From Craterostigma plantagineum (taxonomy: Eukaryota > Streptophyta > Magnoliopsida > Lamiales > Linderniaceae): a DNA stretch of 64,000 bases. The translations under genes and the position numbers were made by a program. Of the stretch, positions 24,650-35,927 are shown piece by piece. Under the pieces are notes generated by a model. It saw nothing but the letters and a program-made list of their open reading frames with translations, did no database searches and was not told the origin of the DNA. The first letter of the stretch is position 1. The number at the start of each line of letters is the position of its first letter. The stretch lies in the NCBI GenBank assembly GCA_027422505.1, contig JAPQWV010000001.1, positions 3,534,001 to 3,598,000 of the forward strand, given 5' to 3'.

Positions 24650-25012
24650 ATGGGGAAGAAGAAGAAAAAGACAGGGAAGAAAACAAAGGAATTATCTCTA
24701 GCAATAACATCATCGTCCTCAGAACAACAACATGCGCCAAGAAAGAGAGGAAGGCCAAGGAAAGTCGTCGCTGTTGAAAGCAAAGAAGATAAAGAAGAAG
24801 AAGAAGAAATTCAGCGGATAACAACAGTGCAAGAACAGCCTAGTGAATCCAAGAAGGATGAAGCTATTGAAGGAGAAGAAGTGCTGGGAAAGAGTGCAGA
24901 AGTTGAATGCGCAGAAAACGATGTTGAGAACAGAGAAGCTTTATTACAACATCATCAGCCTTTGAGGAGAAGAAGAGCTAGGAAAAGAAATAAGCCAACA
25001 AGGAGCAGCTGA
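24650..25012 (+). CDS. Small AT-hook basic nuclear protein, single exon
   Basis: This is a 120-residue frame from ATG 24650 to TGA. It starts with a Lys-rich run (MGKKKKKTGKKTK), has an AT-hook core APRKRGRPRKV at about residues 32-42 that binds the minor groove of AT-rich DNA, then an acidic Glu/Lys-rich middle and a basic end (RRRRARKRNK), either of which could serve as a nuclear localisation signal. Low-complexity composition makes chance ORFs a concern, but the exact GRP core flanked by basic residues supports a real gene. Function beyond DNA binding is unknown. It converges with the DUF21 gene, whose stop is about 220 bp away. Confidence 0.65.
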   Translation: MGKKKKKTGKKTKELSLAITSSSSEQQHAPRKRGRPRKVVAVESKEDKEEEEEIQRITTVQEQPSESKKDEAIEGEEVLGKSAEVECAENDVENREALLQHHQPLRRRRARKRNKPTRSS

Positions 25013-25232
25013 AGTTAGTTTTCATTGCTTTCTCCCCCCCTTTTTTTCGTCATAAATGCTTTATCAATCAAATGTAAGTAGAGACGAGAGCTTTTTAGTA
25101 ATGAAATTCTTGGATTGGAATGGTAATCATTTATCAAGTCTGCATACCTCTACACTTTTATCTATATATTCAAGATTCAAATAACAGCATATAAGATACA
25201 TATATATGCATATATAAGCAAGCCTCCCTTCT

Positions 25233-27782
25233 TCATGTATAGAGAGGAGGATCTGAAACTGAAGGTATTTTGTCTGAATCGGAAGCCTTGTCTTGAGACG
25301 AAGCATTCATGTTTATCTTTATCCTGCAACATTTATAAGGAAAAGAAAAATTGAATTTTGTATATTTTTTCCATCATGGAATAATACATCTCTTGTAATA
25401 ATTTCCAAGATTTTTCACCTGTTGTGTATGTTGACATACTCATCAGTTTCATCCAAGATCTCCTCCTACAGCAATAAGAAACCAAAAAGGTCAGCTCAAT
25501 CCGAAGGTTCCATTGCAATATGAACTCCAAGAAAATACCTGAAGAAGCTCCTCGATAACATCTTCCATTGTAATAACGCCAACCACTTTCTGGTCGGGCG
25601 GAAACTCGGGAATTGGATAGTTGTCCAAATCCAAAATACAGAACGAACATCCCCTGTGCCTCTTCTTGAAAGCGGTTGGGCTTCTCCTCGTCGTTTGTTG
25701 ATCTTCGTAATCTTTTGCAATGGGTTTTATCGCAAAGTTCTGATGATCTGATAACAAAGGAAAAAAGCTTAAACTTATCTTCTTCTGCACAAGAAACAAG
25801 TTCCCTTATCATTATGATAGTTCTTTCGGTTATTACCTTCTTTGATCTTCTGCAGCGTCTCCTTCGTCTCGTTTGGATCATTGTACACCACTGCTATGTG
25901 GCTGTGACCTTTTTGGAACTCGTTGAGAATATCGTACAGAGGCATATTTTCCGAAACCCTGAAAAATTATAGCAGTTTAAAAGAACGTCATGCATAATAT
26001 ATTCATCAGCAAATTTTCACCTTGGAATCTTTCTTATGAGCATTTTTCTTATAGGAACAGATTCGTCATGATCGACTGCTAAAAGATTTTTCACCTGCAG
26101 CATATGAGAAAAATACATCAGATTGGATACAAACGAAAAACAAAAACAAAAACAGTAGTTAGAATAAGTAAACTTACGAGTATGAGTCCAATAATGTTTT
26201 CGGGATTTTTGTAGTAAATGGGGACTCTGCTGTGACCGATCGTCATTATTGCATTCAGAGTATCCCTGTTAAGATTTTACCACATAGTCAGATAACCTTC
26301 TTGAAATGGCCCGAGGAGAGCATAACGAAATGAGTTTTGCTAAAAAAGACTCGCTCACAATGTAAGTGTTCCTTCCAAGTCAAGAGAGAAAGCCTTCGAA
26401 ATAGGGGTCATAGCGTCTTTTGCAGTTTTCTCGGTCAACTCTAATGCCCCGGCTATTATTGTAGTTTCGTCGTGGGTCAAATCCCCGCCTTTCCCCGCCT
26501 GTCACAAATATACAATCAAATCATGTTAGAAAAATTAACCATGTAGTCTCACGGAAATAAGGAGAAATGGGAGATAAGAAACACAATCGACGAATAAAGT
26601 TTATAACCTCATTTGCATGGAAATCAACGAATGTTTTGAGCTCAGCCCTTCTCAGCAGTGCAGCATGGCCCTTACCTAACATCCAGTCCAAAATCTACAA
26701 AGATAAAGAATGAATAAAAGTCATTCTTGGTGAACATTACATGAGATAATTGGTCCATGATACTAATTAAATTCTGCAAAAAAAAAAAAAGAGAACTTTA
26801 TAGATAGATATGTACCTTGCTAATTGGATAAGCAATGGGAGAGAAGAGGAAAAGAAGAAACCGAACGAGGGGTGCTGCAGTTGCACCGACCCATAATCCA
26901 TATCGAGTACATATCGCTTGAGGCAAAATCTAAACAACGTATAAAGTGAAAAATCGAACAAAATTAACAATCAAGTGAGGGCTACTAAGATAAATATCAA
27001 AGTGTGTTGTCTGTAGAGTTGTTACCTCACCAAACATGAGAATCAATGTGACTGAAACAAGAACTGCTGCCCATGGAGGGACAAGCTTGTCCAAGAATAT
27101 AGGAAGTGACTGCAAAAGTAAGACTTTCAGACGGAGAATACACTGATGATTGTCGCAAAGTTATGTATTAATGTTCGAAAAGAACCTCCATTGCTACAGA
27201 GTTTCCGATCAAGAGCGTGCAAAGCAAGAGATGTTGATTTTTCACCACTGGAAGAATTTTAGCTGGAAGGGAAAGAGCGACGAAAAATTTTGAGTTCATA
27301 CAGCAAATGATATATCATCATTTCATTCACTCCTCCTTTCTTCACCAAATAGATAACAACCTAGAATTCTAGGGAACTAAAGGGGGTTGCAATAGTCCTC
27401 AATTCAACAAGTACTCAATTTGCAGAAAGAGAGAAAACCACATACGTACTAACAAAGAAACAAAAGTATTGTAACATGTAACACATCACAGCAAAAAAAA
27501 ATCCCAAGGGTGATCATAGACATACACTCCTAGTAAAGCGAAAGAGAGGAACTTTTAATCGTCGAAGAAGGAGAAGAAAGAAGAGATCTTTATTATACAC
27601 ATACAGGCATGTTTACGATCTTGAGGACGCCCCGACTTGCTTAGAACTTCGAGGTCCACAAGGCCGAGCGACATCAGCCCAAGGGTTAAACCCGCCATAA
27701 GCCCAGCAAAAACAACCAGCCCTATGATTACCACGACATAAAGGAAAAACTTGCTCTCGCAACATGGTATATCACCGGCCAT
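25233..27782 (-). CDS. DUF21/CNNM-type CBS-domain membrane protein, 12 exons
   Basis: Minus-strand exons are 27782-27605, 27262-27186, 27109-27026, 26929-26816, 26694-26608, 26498-26359, 26265-26178, 26094-26021, 25967-25837, 25747-25539, 25465-25419 and 25323-25233. All have GT-AG borders and the frame is kept throughout, giving 439 residues. DUF21 (about residues 10-170) has several membrane segments, including [24 protein letters not shown] pair follows (about 200-390) with the family marker GHSRVPIYY and [13 protein letters not shown]. The family (CNNM/CorC-like) is tied to Mg or other divalent ion transport, and the closest plant type from memory is At4g33700. The start is the first ATG in the frame ([10 protein letters not shown]). 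The big MULE begins only about 270 bp upstream. Confidence 0.93.
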
Positions 27783-28044
27783 CAATCACTCTTTGTTACT
27801 GAACACACAGATGAACTCTGATCAAGTGCGTTATTGTGTGTGGGCTCTTCAAATGATAGCTGAAGGTGTTCCCTTTTTTGGTTCAAGAAAGTGTCGAAGC
27901 GAATTGTTTGGGTTTCGACCGAGTTTATTGCTTCTTGTTAGGTATACTCGAGCATGTAAGCTGTACTGTGTCAGAAGAAGCCCATATAGGAATCGAATCG
28001 AATCGAATTTTGTGCTTCTGCTATTCAATTCAATCCTTGGGTGG

Positions 28045-28054
28045 GACGATGATT
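28045..28054. repeat. MULE target-site duplication, left (GACGATGATT)
   Basis: The same 10 bases occur at 56635-56644, immediately outside the other end of the element. Duplications of 9-11 bp are typical of Mutator-like elements. Rejoining the flanks across one copy gives continuous upstream sequence for the DUF21 gene. Confidence 0.85.
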
Positions 28055-28107
28055 GGATTTTTTAAGTAAATAGCCCTTGAGCTGGTCATCTTTTAAAAAA
28101 TAGCACC
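28055..28107 (+). repeat. MULE terminal inverted repeat, left
   Basis: It begins GGATTTTTTAAGTAAATAGC and ends in ATAGCACC. The reverse complement of 56582-56634 begins GGGTCTTTTTAAAAAATGGC and ends ATAGCACTC, roughly 75 percent matching with small gaps. The second copy at 60740 has the same start. Confidence 0.75.
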
Positions 28108-28450
28108 TAAAATCGGACTTTACCTTTGTACCCTTACTAACTCTGCTCTAAAGACTATTTTACCCTTATTTAATGTCAATCAACAACCTCAACAACACTT
28201 AACGATAAAATTAATTAAAGGGTTTACATGTTACACTGTAGCGAATATGAAACATCAGACCCGTTATAGAAGAGTGGGGTAAAATTAAAAAAAAGCAACC
28301 ACTTTCACTTCCAGTAAAAAAAGCAAGCGTGTCTCCCGCCCCTGCACTGCAAATCGTCTCCACTTTCACTTCCAGTAAAAGAACAAGCGTGTGCTCTCCC
28401 GCCCCTGCACTGCAAATCGTCGTCTTCTCTGCAAATCGACTCATTCGACA

Positions 28451-31380
28451 ATGGCATTCAACGCGAACGTGGAGGTATGTGTTCTACTCTTCGTCTTCTT
28501 CAATTTAACGCGAGAGGGGATCTGGGAACGACCCATCGAACCCTAATTTGGTGCGGACCCGTGCTTGCAAGCATAGGACAGAGCTTTGGTAGCATAGGAC
28601 CTGTGCTTGCAAGCATAGGACCCGTGCTTGCAAGCATAGGACATGGGTCACGCGCGCGCAAGTTCGGGGGACCCGCGCGTTATAAGCAGGGGACCCGCGC
28701 GCTATGCCCAGGGGACCCGCACTTATACGCAGGGGACCCGCTCTTATACGCACGGTTCCCCTGCTTAAACGCTCGGGTCCTCTTACCTTAACGGGCGGGT
28801 CCTGTGCCACTGCGCGTGCGCAAGCGGGGGACCCGCGCGTTATAAGAAGGGGACCCGCGCTTATACGCACGGTTCCCCTGCTTAAACGCACGGGTCCTCT
28901 TACCTTAACGGGCGGGTCCTGTGCCACTGCGCGTGCGCAAGTTCGGGGGACCCGCGCGTTATAAGCAGGGGACCCGCGCGCTATGACCAGGGGACCCGCG
29001 CTTATACGCAGGGGACCCTTGCTGGGACCGCGCCGATGCGCAGGGGTCTCATGCGCGTCCGTGCTTGAATCTCAGCATATGCGATGCGGTCCCCTGCGCA
29101 TCTATGCATAAGGGTTTTCTGTTTTAATTATTTCATACCACGTAATTTAGCTAAAATGTGTTTTACGCATAAATTAGGTTGTGATGCAGAAGCAGTTCGA
29201 CACAGTGGACGAAGTTCCCCGTTTGAGTGTAAAAATGAGCTCGTTATACGCGGATGCCAGCGAGCTGATAAGACAGTGTCTGAACCACCACGAGTGGGAG
29301 ATTTTTAGGAACGAGAGTCCGTTCGGCCGCCTTGTTATGGCTGAGCCTGATTTTAACCTCTCGGGACAGTTGGTGTGGTACCTCATGCAGAACCAGACGA
29401 TGCTGCACAACCGGGAAGAGCTGTGGATGATTTTTGGCGGAAAACCACTCCGATTTTCAAAGTCGGATTATTGCCTAATCACCGGGCTGAAGTTCGCAGC
29501 CGAGCTACCGCCGGTAAACGACGGCTCACAATTCACCGCAAGACATTTTGGCAACAGCTCAAAAGTCCGCATGTCGGACGTCAAGCGTGTGTTGGAGGAG
29601 TTGTCTGGCGACGAGGACGATGTCGACTTCGAGAAGCTGAAGTTGGCGGACGTGTACTTCGCCACCGCCGTGTTGATGCCTCGACCGTCGAAGAAGGACA
29701 CCGTCGTCAGTACGATGGTCCTTAGTCTCGTCGAAGATCGATTTGCATTCTCCCAGTACCCTTGGGGCACCGTGGCTTTCCGTGAGGTGATACGAAGTGT
29801 TAAGGTAAATCTACGGGAGAGGCCACGGGACTGGCTGATCAGTGGGTTCGTACAACCACTTCAGGTGAATTATAACTAAGCTTCTTGCATACCATGTTTT
29901 GAGGGACGTTTGTAAGATTTTTTGCGTTATTTGTATTCAGATACTAGCATACGAGTGCATGCCGGGGGTTGCAGACCAGTTTGCGGTTCGCAAGGAAGAA
30001 GATTTCACGCCACGCATGCTCAGGTGGGCGACGAAGAATTGGGGTCGCAAAGCATGCCCGACTCTTAGGACGGTCGCAGATGCCGTCAACCGCGATTTTG
30101 TACGAGGGTTGTTAGTGCCGTCAGCGGAAGAGTTGGAGGCGGCGTACTTTAGGGACAGCGTTTTCGACGTTGGGGCGGCACACGACATATTCGACCGTGT
30201 GACGGGCCTACTCACGCGGGGAGTGGAGGTTAGGTGTTCCCCTGTCCACCTCGATCGTGGCGACGACGATCATTTAGCGATCGTACCTGTTGAAGATTTT
30301 CCCACACCTGTGGAGGTGGTTGAGGCGGGAGACGTTGGTGCTTCGTCGAGTGCCCGAGGAGTTCGAAGAAGAGGCAAAGCGCCTGTAGATGTTGTTGATC
30401 TAAGTGATGAGGATTCTGGCTCAGATAGAAATGAGAAGTGGAGCAAGAAGTACCTTGGGCGATGGGACTTCTCCGGGCGTGAGCTGATTCATGAGCACGA
30501 TCGCGTGCTCATTGACATGTACCTTCAAGCGGCAAGATTTAGGTAAATGTTTACTTTCGATGTCAATCTCAGTTATCGTACCTAAACACGTAATAATTTT
30601 TCTTTTTATGCAGTGATAACGTTTGGTCGTCTGACATGTGCGACGTGGATGCCCAAGGCTTCTACATGCTGCTCTTCCATGATATGCTCAAGCCAATTGT
30701 CTTGACGCATATCTAGATTGCTTGAGGCGAATCTATGCGGACAATGCCAATTATCCTCGCGTCTTCGTCTTTCCAAGTTACGTGCAAGACGAGCACTTTA
30801 GGAAGGCGCAGAAGTTGAATAGGAAGGCGAAAGTCGGGGTGGATGATATGGAGAGCTTCGTGAATGGATTGTCGAGAAGCAGTCGGAGCTGGTTGGAGCG
30901 TCTCACGGAGGATGAATTGCTACGATGCAAGTACATCATCTCTCCTGTTTGCGCACGGGCCCACTGGGCAGTGCTTATTTTTGACGCGTCAACGCAAACC
31001 TTCGTCCTTCACGATTCATTGGGCGCGCATGGTGTGCAGTTCGCCGGGAGAGTGTTCGTAAGTAGCTGAAATCCGTTTGTCTATCATTTTTATTTATTTA
31101 GTGACATGTTCGGTGTTTGCTATATTTTGCAGGCGGAGTTTCTTTCCGCATATTGGCGTTTCAAGTTCGACATCGTGACGAAGCCGAAGTTGAATAATAA
31201 ATGAATCGCCAGCAGAAGGCTGACAGCTTGGATTGCGGGGTTCATGCGGCGTTGACGGTGGAGACGATTATGGTTGACACGCCCGAGTTTGATGAATATC
31301 AACGGCAGATTGATATTTCAGCGTATCGAGCCACTATGGCTGCACGGATATTGCGTGACCCGCATAGCTGTACGAATTGA
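28451..31380 (+). CDS. DUF1985 and Ulp1 (peptidase C48) protease of the MULE, copy 1
   Basis: Exons are 28451-28474, 29178-29864, 29941-30542, 30614-31057 and 31133-31380, all GT-AG. Exon 1 encodes only MAFNANVE and its frame runs into exon 2. Exon 2 carries the DUF1985 region (SPFGRLVMAEPDFNLS, LRFSKSDYCLITGLKF). Exons 4 and 5 carry the cysteine protease: AHWAVLIFD with catalytic His, LHDSLGAH with Asp, and QQKADSLDCGVHAALTVE with Gln and Cys. Two single-base gaps break this copy, near 30692 (CAAGCCAAT where copy 2 has an extra T) and near 31203 (AAATGA where copy 2 has AAAATGA). Copy 2 is intact at both places. Such proteases cut SUMO-like conjugates in other proteins; the role in transposition is unknown. 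Confidence 0.8.
28550..29040 (+). repeat. Array of 21-bp GGGACC motifs in intron 1 of the protease gene
   Basis: About 22 units of 20-24 bp follow one another. Early units read GGACCCGTGCTTGCAAGCATA, later ones GGGGACCC-GCGC-TTATACGCA, and some are turned round as CGGTTCCCC or CGGGTCC. A larger block (GGGGACCC to GTGCGCAAG) is repeated about every 140 bp. The intron is strikingly GC-rich compared with the exons around it. The opposite orientations allow long hairpins. The same motif recurs in at least six other places inside the MULE. Confidence 0.85.
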
Positions 31381-31966
31381 TTTGTTTGGGGTAGTTTGGA
31401 AGTGTTAATTGTAAGTGGCTTTGTAGGTTTAATGGACTTGGTGTAGTTTGTAGGTTTATGGAACTAAAAGTTTTTGATATTATTGAATGAATTGATTCTC
31501 TGTATGAAACGAAAGTACGTGATGGGTGATTTGACTTGTTACTGACGAAATTATTTTGACCAAATACTCAGCAATATGCGCGGGTGATTTGATTCTCTGT
31601 ATGAATAATTGATTCTCTGTATGAAACGAAACGTGATGGGTGATTTGACTTGTTACTGAGGAAAATATTTTAACCAAATAATCAGTAATTGTTCAATTAT
31701 TGGTACGACTAAAGAGAAACCCTAAATTGGACAGCGACCCGTTCATATACATACCTATACGGGACGCGTCCCATCAGCGCCAACGCAATAAGCACGGGTC
31801 CCCTGAGAATGTTTTGGTCCCCTGATTTTATGTGCATTTCCCATGATTTTAAGTTATGGTCCCTTTAGCACGTTACCCACCATATGACTTGATAAACCTT
31901 TAAAATAATGCACGACCATTTTTTGGTACAGAAAGCATACATTCCACAGTCGTACGATCACTTTCG
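31381..31966. other. Spacer between MULE protease and transposase genes
   Basis: This holds a direct duplication of about 80 bp (around 31490-31570 and 31606-31686, sharing GATTCTCTGTATGAAACGAA and GATGGGTGATTTGACTTG), and GGGTCCC/GGTCCC motifs at 31735-31865. The 3' part is the probable transposase promoter; no clear TATA box was picked. Confidence 0.55.
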
Positions 31967-32567
31967 GTGATAATCATGACGATCACCAGCATTGTTTTTC
32001 AAGTCGATGGTAAGTGGGTAATTCGCGAGGACAATACGTCGAACTGGGTTCCGGATCCAACTTGCCGTTGGCAATCAATCTTGGTCGACGAGGAGTCATG
32101 CACGTTAGTGGATCTCACTAACGAGATATTGAATGCATTGTCGTTACGCAACGACAATACCAAACTACGGATAAGCTACATGCCTTGCATAGACTACAAT
32201 TATGTGCGCCCCATCTACATCGAGAACGATTACGGCGTACGTGCGTACGTTGGAGGTGGTTGCCCACGATCAAGACCACCTCTTCACGTGGAACTTGAAT
32301 TAGCCATCATTGCGTCACCGCCACATCAACCTCATGATAATGATTTCTCTGGTTTCGACGTCGGCCTTATAGCGCATTGCGATACAAACGCCGAAATCCA
32401 ACCATTTGAGGGTTTTCCCAGCACATCTTACAACCCTCCTTACCAAAGTAATGAAAGCAGTGGCTATGTAGGCGATTACTCCGGAATGTGCGGCCAAGGA
32501 TATGATAATGAGAACGAGCAAGTCGGACGGGACGACGAAAATGAGAACGAGGAAGGTGCCTTAATGC

Positions 32568-32598
<31 letters not shown>

Positions 32599-34068
32599 CG
32601 CACATGATGACGATTTTGACGTCGATGTGCACGACGACGCAACTGATGTGGCCGACGATGGTACCTATTCGTTTACGGATGGTTCGACCCTATATGTTGG
32701 ACAAGAATTCCGTAGCAAGAAAGAATTGAAGGACGAAATCACTAAAATCGCTGTCGCTGCATGCTTCGAACTCCAAGTCGATAGGTCAAACAAAACCCTG
32801 TACGTAGTGAAATGTGCGAAGGAGAACTGCGAATGGCGCATACGAGGTGCACAGGATAAGGACTCCCCCTTTTTCTCAATCCGAAAGTACGTCAACACGC
32901 ACACGTGCGGCGTGTCTCATCGACGCCGTAGACATCGCCAGGGAAGTTCGTCGCTCGTATCGAGCACGTTGTTGGAAAATTTCAGGGCTCCTAAAGACAT
33001 CCCCGCTCCCAGTTCCATACAGTCGATGATGCAGAGCAGGGGAGTAGAAGTTTCATACTACAAGGCTTGGAGAGGAAAACAAATTGCGACCGACGAACTA
33101 GTTGGTAACAGGGACGCTTGCTACGGTTTACTGCCGTCTTACTTAGATGCGGTGAGGCAAGCCAACGAGGGCAGTATCACTGATTGGGAGATGGACGAAG
33201 ACAATCGGTTCAAGTACATGTTCTTGGCATACGGAGCATGCGTCAGCGGCTTTACGTTCATGAGGAAAGTCGTTTCTATCGACGCCACTTTTTTGAAGGG
33301 GAAGTATAAGGGACTTATGATGATTGCCACTGCGCAAGACGGCGATTTCCATCAATATCCTTTAGCATGGGGTATTGCCGACGGGTCGGAGGGAACCGAC
33401 CCATGGACGTGGTTTCTCTCGAGATTAAGACGTTTTGTTGCGGATGGCGACGATCTCGTAATAATTTCCGATCGGAACCCTGGAATCAAGAATGCAGTTC
33501 CGGCCATTTTCCCAAACGCGTTTCATGGTTTCTGTGCGTGGCACCTTCAACAAAACGTAAAGACGAGAATGAAGAAGAAAGGTGCTTGTCCAATCTTTTG
33601 GCGTGCCGCTACTGCCTACACGAAGAGCGAGTCCGACCGTCATTTTAGGCAGCTTGACGGAAAATATGCGGACGTGCAGAGGTATCTTAACGAAGTCCCA
33701 AAGGAAACGTGGACGCGAGCATATTGCCCTAGATCAAGATACAACATAATGACGACCAACGGATCGGAGTCTATAAATGCAGCTCTACGTAAGGACAGAG
33801 AGCTTCCAATTATTGGACTGTTGGGCTCGATTCAGCGACTAACATCATCATGGTTCAGTAAGCATCGGCGCTCTGCGGAAGCTTCAATCGCCTCGAACAT
33901 GACTAGGTTTACGCCGAAGGTAGAGTCGATCATACGAGAGAATTTCACCGAGTCGCAAAAATTTCATGTGTCGGAAGTCGGGCATCTAACATATAACGTA
34001 TACGGGCAGCATGTGAACGAGGTGGTCGATTTGGGGCTGCGCACATGCACGTGCATGATGTTTGACAT
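31967..34068 (+). pseudogene. MURA-type transposase, N-terminal 701 codons, split by Athila
   Basis: The frame from ATG 31967 (or 31976) has an Asp-rich run (about residues 201-215), the MuDR N-terminal zinc-binding region (FRSKKELKDEITKIAV, C..C..H..C; about 245-315), and the MULE catalytic domain (VSIDATFLKGKYKG about residues 435-448, ISDRNPGI about 500, CAWHLQQNV about 523). It then enters the SWIM finger (CTCMMFD) and is cut at 34068 by the Athila insertion; the frame resumes at 48332. Counting one target-site copy, 2102 plus 241 bases give 780 codons plus stop with no frame break, so the gene was intact when Athila landed. The inserted gene cannot make the full SWIM finger. Confidence 0.93.
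34064..34068. repeat. Athila target-site duplication, left (GACAT)
   Basis: GACAT is repeated at 48327-48331 directly after the 3' LTR, the 5-bp size expected for Ty3/gypsy integration. Confidence 0.95.
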
Positions 34069-34269
34069 TGATAAACGTATTTTAATACGTTTATTGTTAT
34101 GTTTATTTGGGTTATAATAGGAAAGTTTTGATCATTCTATGCATTTATTGGCTCTATTTACACCCATTTAAATATTGTAGGACCTTCGAATGATTATCGA
34201 GCGAAAAGGAACGAAAACGAGGCGGAAACGACGCGAAATTGGCCAAGTATGAAGATGTCGGACAAGGAG

Positions 34270-34740
34270 TCACGGCCGTGAGCTTTACCTCAATAGGCCG
34301 TGAATCTCGGCAGAAAAGTGGGATATCGACAATGTTCATATTCACGGCCGTGAACACCTTTGCAACGAGCCGTGAAAAGCGGCAGAGAGAAAAGTAAGTG
34401 ACCTTCACGGCCGTGATACATCATGCGATGGGCCGTGAACTTGGGCAGTATATGAAGATCTGGAACATGTACACATTCACGGCCGTGAAGCGTCAAGCAA
34501 GGAGCCGTGAATCACGGCAGTAGCTCAAGGACTTAACGTCACGGCCGTGAACATTTATGTACGAGGCCGTGAACCTGGACAGAGAGCTCAACGAAGGAAA
34601 ATTCCATTCATTCACGGCCGTGACTGCAGATGTAACAAGCCGTGACTCATGCCAGAAAGTCAAGAAATAGGGTTTTTAGCCGCCGTCACGGCCGTGAAGG
34701 CCCGTTAAGAGGCCGTGAACGTGCCAAATTTCAAGGTTTT
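34270..34740 (+). promoter_or_regulatory. Palindrome and half-site array in the 5' LTR (7 units)
   Basis: Seven perfect TCACGGCCGTGA palindromes start at 34270, 34342, 34405, 34477, 34539, 34612 and 34686, spaced 62-74 bp. Each is followed after about 15-20 bp by a half-site (GGCCGTGA or GCCGTGA), and most then by GGCAG or a close variant. The array ends just before a TATA-like box, so it looks like an upstream activating or silencing region for the LTR promoter. The same array is in the 3' LTR at about 46863-47330. Confidence 0.85.
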
Positions 34741-34755
34741 GGCCCATTTTCGAAG

Positions 34756-34764
34756 GATAAAAGG
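34756..34764 (+). promoter_or_regulatory. LTR TATA-like box
   Basis: GATAAAAGG lies 59 bp after the last palindrome of the array, in a position suited to start retroelement RNA within the LTR. No transcript data are available, so this is an inference from position and sequence. Confidence 0.5.
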
Positions 34765-35743
34765 GGAACCCTCCTTACAACTCAAGAACAACTTGATAGG
34801 GACGAAAAATTTAGAGCAAAGAGGAGAAGGAAGAACACTAGAAGCAGTCCCGTGATTCGGAGAAGCTCAAGGGACGATCCGACGACGAAGCTACGCTCAT
34901 ACGATCGAGGAACGAGAGCTCCACGTCGGAAACTCCATATTCACTTCTTAGGGAAGTTTTTATGAGTTCTCTATCCTCGTTACCTTTAAATCTCGTTGTT
35001 GTGATGTTTAATATGAGTAGCTAATCCTCTTGTGTGTTCGGGAATAGATGAACGTTGGGTTATGTCGTAGTTAAGGCGGAAGATAATCGTGAACACGTGT
35101 ATTCGACTTTTTATCGTTCTATGATATTGTTTCTTCGTATCAATATGTCTATGTGTTGATATGAATGTGTGATATATCGTTTAGGGCGACAGCTAAATAA
35201 CGATTAGGTCGTTTATAGACGTTAGGATTCGAGTATAGGGCGACAGCAAATACTCGATCCTCGCAATCTAGTAATCGCTGAACTTAGATCCCCACGAACG
35301 TTTAGGGCGACAGCAAATCCGTGAGTGGGTAGGAAATTACTGCGATTTAGTCGATAATCACGTCGGAGCGATACTCTGTAGCCTTAGCCGACAACACCCT
35401 TCGGGATTCGAACCTCGAACACATATTTGTCACCTCAAGTCACTCTTACTATTTCTAGTTGTGCCTCCTTGTCTTCCAATACTTTAAGTTGCTTTGTTAA
35501 ATTAGTTCATAGTATAAACAAATCCTGTTATTTTATTTAGGTTAAATATCGAATCGATAGGTCAATATTAGTAATCAATTTATTCCTCGTGTTCGATACT
35601 CGGATATTCACTATAGCTATATTACAAACGATAGGTACACTGCCTATCGCGCGTGATTCTAGTTATAATATATTCGTTTTAATTATTACTTGACGTACTC
35701 GCACAAACATTTATTTAAACATACACGCACGCGATCAAGTTTT

Positions 35744-35761
35744 TGGCGCCGTTGCCGGGGA
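35744..35761 (+). promoter_or_regulatory. Athila primer-binding site (tRNA-Asp)
   Basis: TGGCGCCGTTGCCGGGGA is complementary to the 3' end of plant tRNA-Asp, the primer known for Athila elements. It lies six bases after the 5' LTR. Confidence 0.92.
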
Positions 35762-35927
35762 ATAATTTGATATTAGGAAAACCTAAGTTCGGTAATTTAG
35801 CCATTCACTTATTTGTTATTTTATTCTAGTTTACCAGAATTTCTTTGATTTGCGATTATTTTCTCGGTTGTGATTTGTTAATTAACTAACGAGATTCGTT
35901 GGTCTTCAAGGTGTACTTTTACGGTGA

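Larger units (their letters stand above)
34069..35737 (+). repeat. Athila 5' LTR
   Basis: It starts TGATAAACG, with a 9-bp inverted repeat (AAACGTATT/AATACGTTT, 34073-34092) at its very edge, and ends GCGATCA. It contains the palindrome array (34270-34740), a TATA-like GATAAAAGG (34756-34764), and three copies of AGGGCGACAGC (35183, 35237, 35304) in the R-U5 part. It is 5 bp longer than the 3' LTR. Confidence 0.95.

Noticed and set aside
28477..28964. ORFs with heptad repeats over the GGGACC array
   Set aside because: They arise from the 21-bp period, lie in an intron bounded by good splice sites, and the equivalent frames in copy 2 are not kept.
28550..29040. CRISPR-like array
   Set aside because: Units have no unique spacers, orientation flips, and the DNA is plant nuclear.
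32367..32642. Minus-strand ORF with a His run
   Set aside because: It is the shadow of the Asp-rich GAT repeat in the transposase frame on the plus strand.
34270..34740. Palindrome array as CRISPR or satellite DNA
   Set aside because: The sequences between palindromes are part of a repeated retroelement LTR and the unit includes half-sites; it is a regulatory-type cluster, not a spacer array or long satellite.
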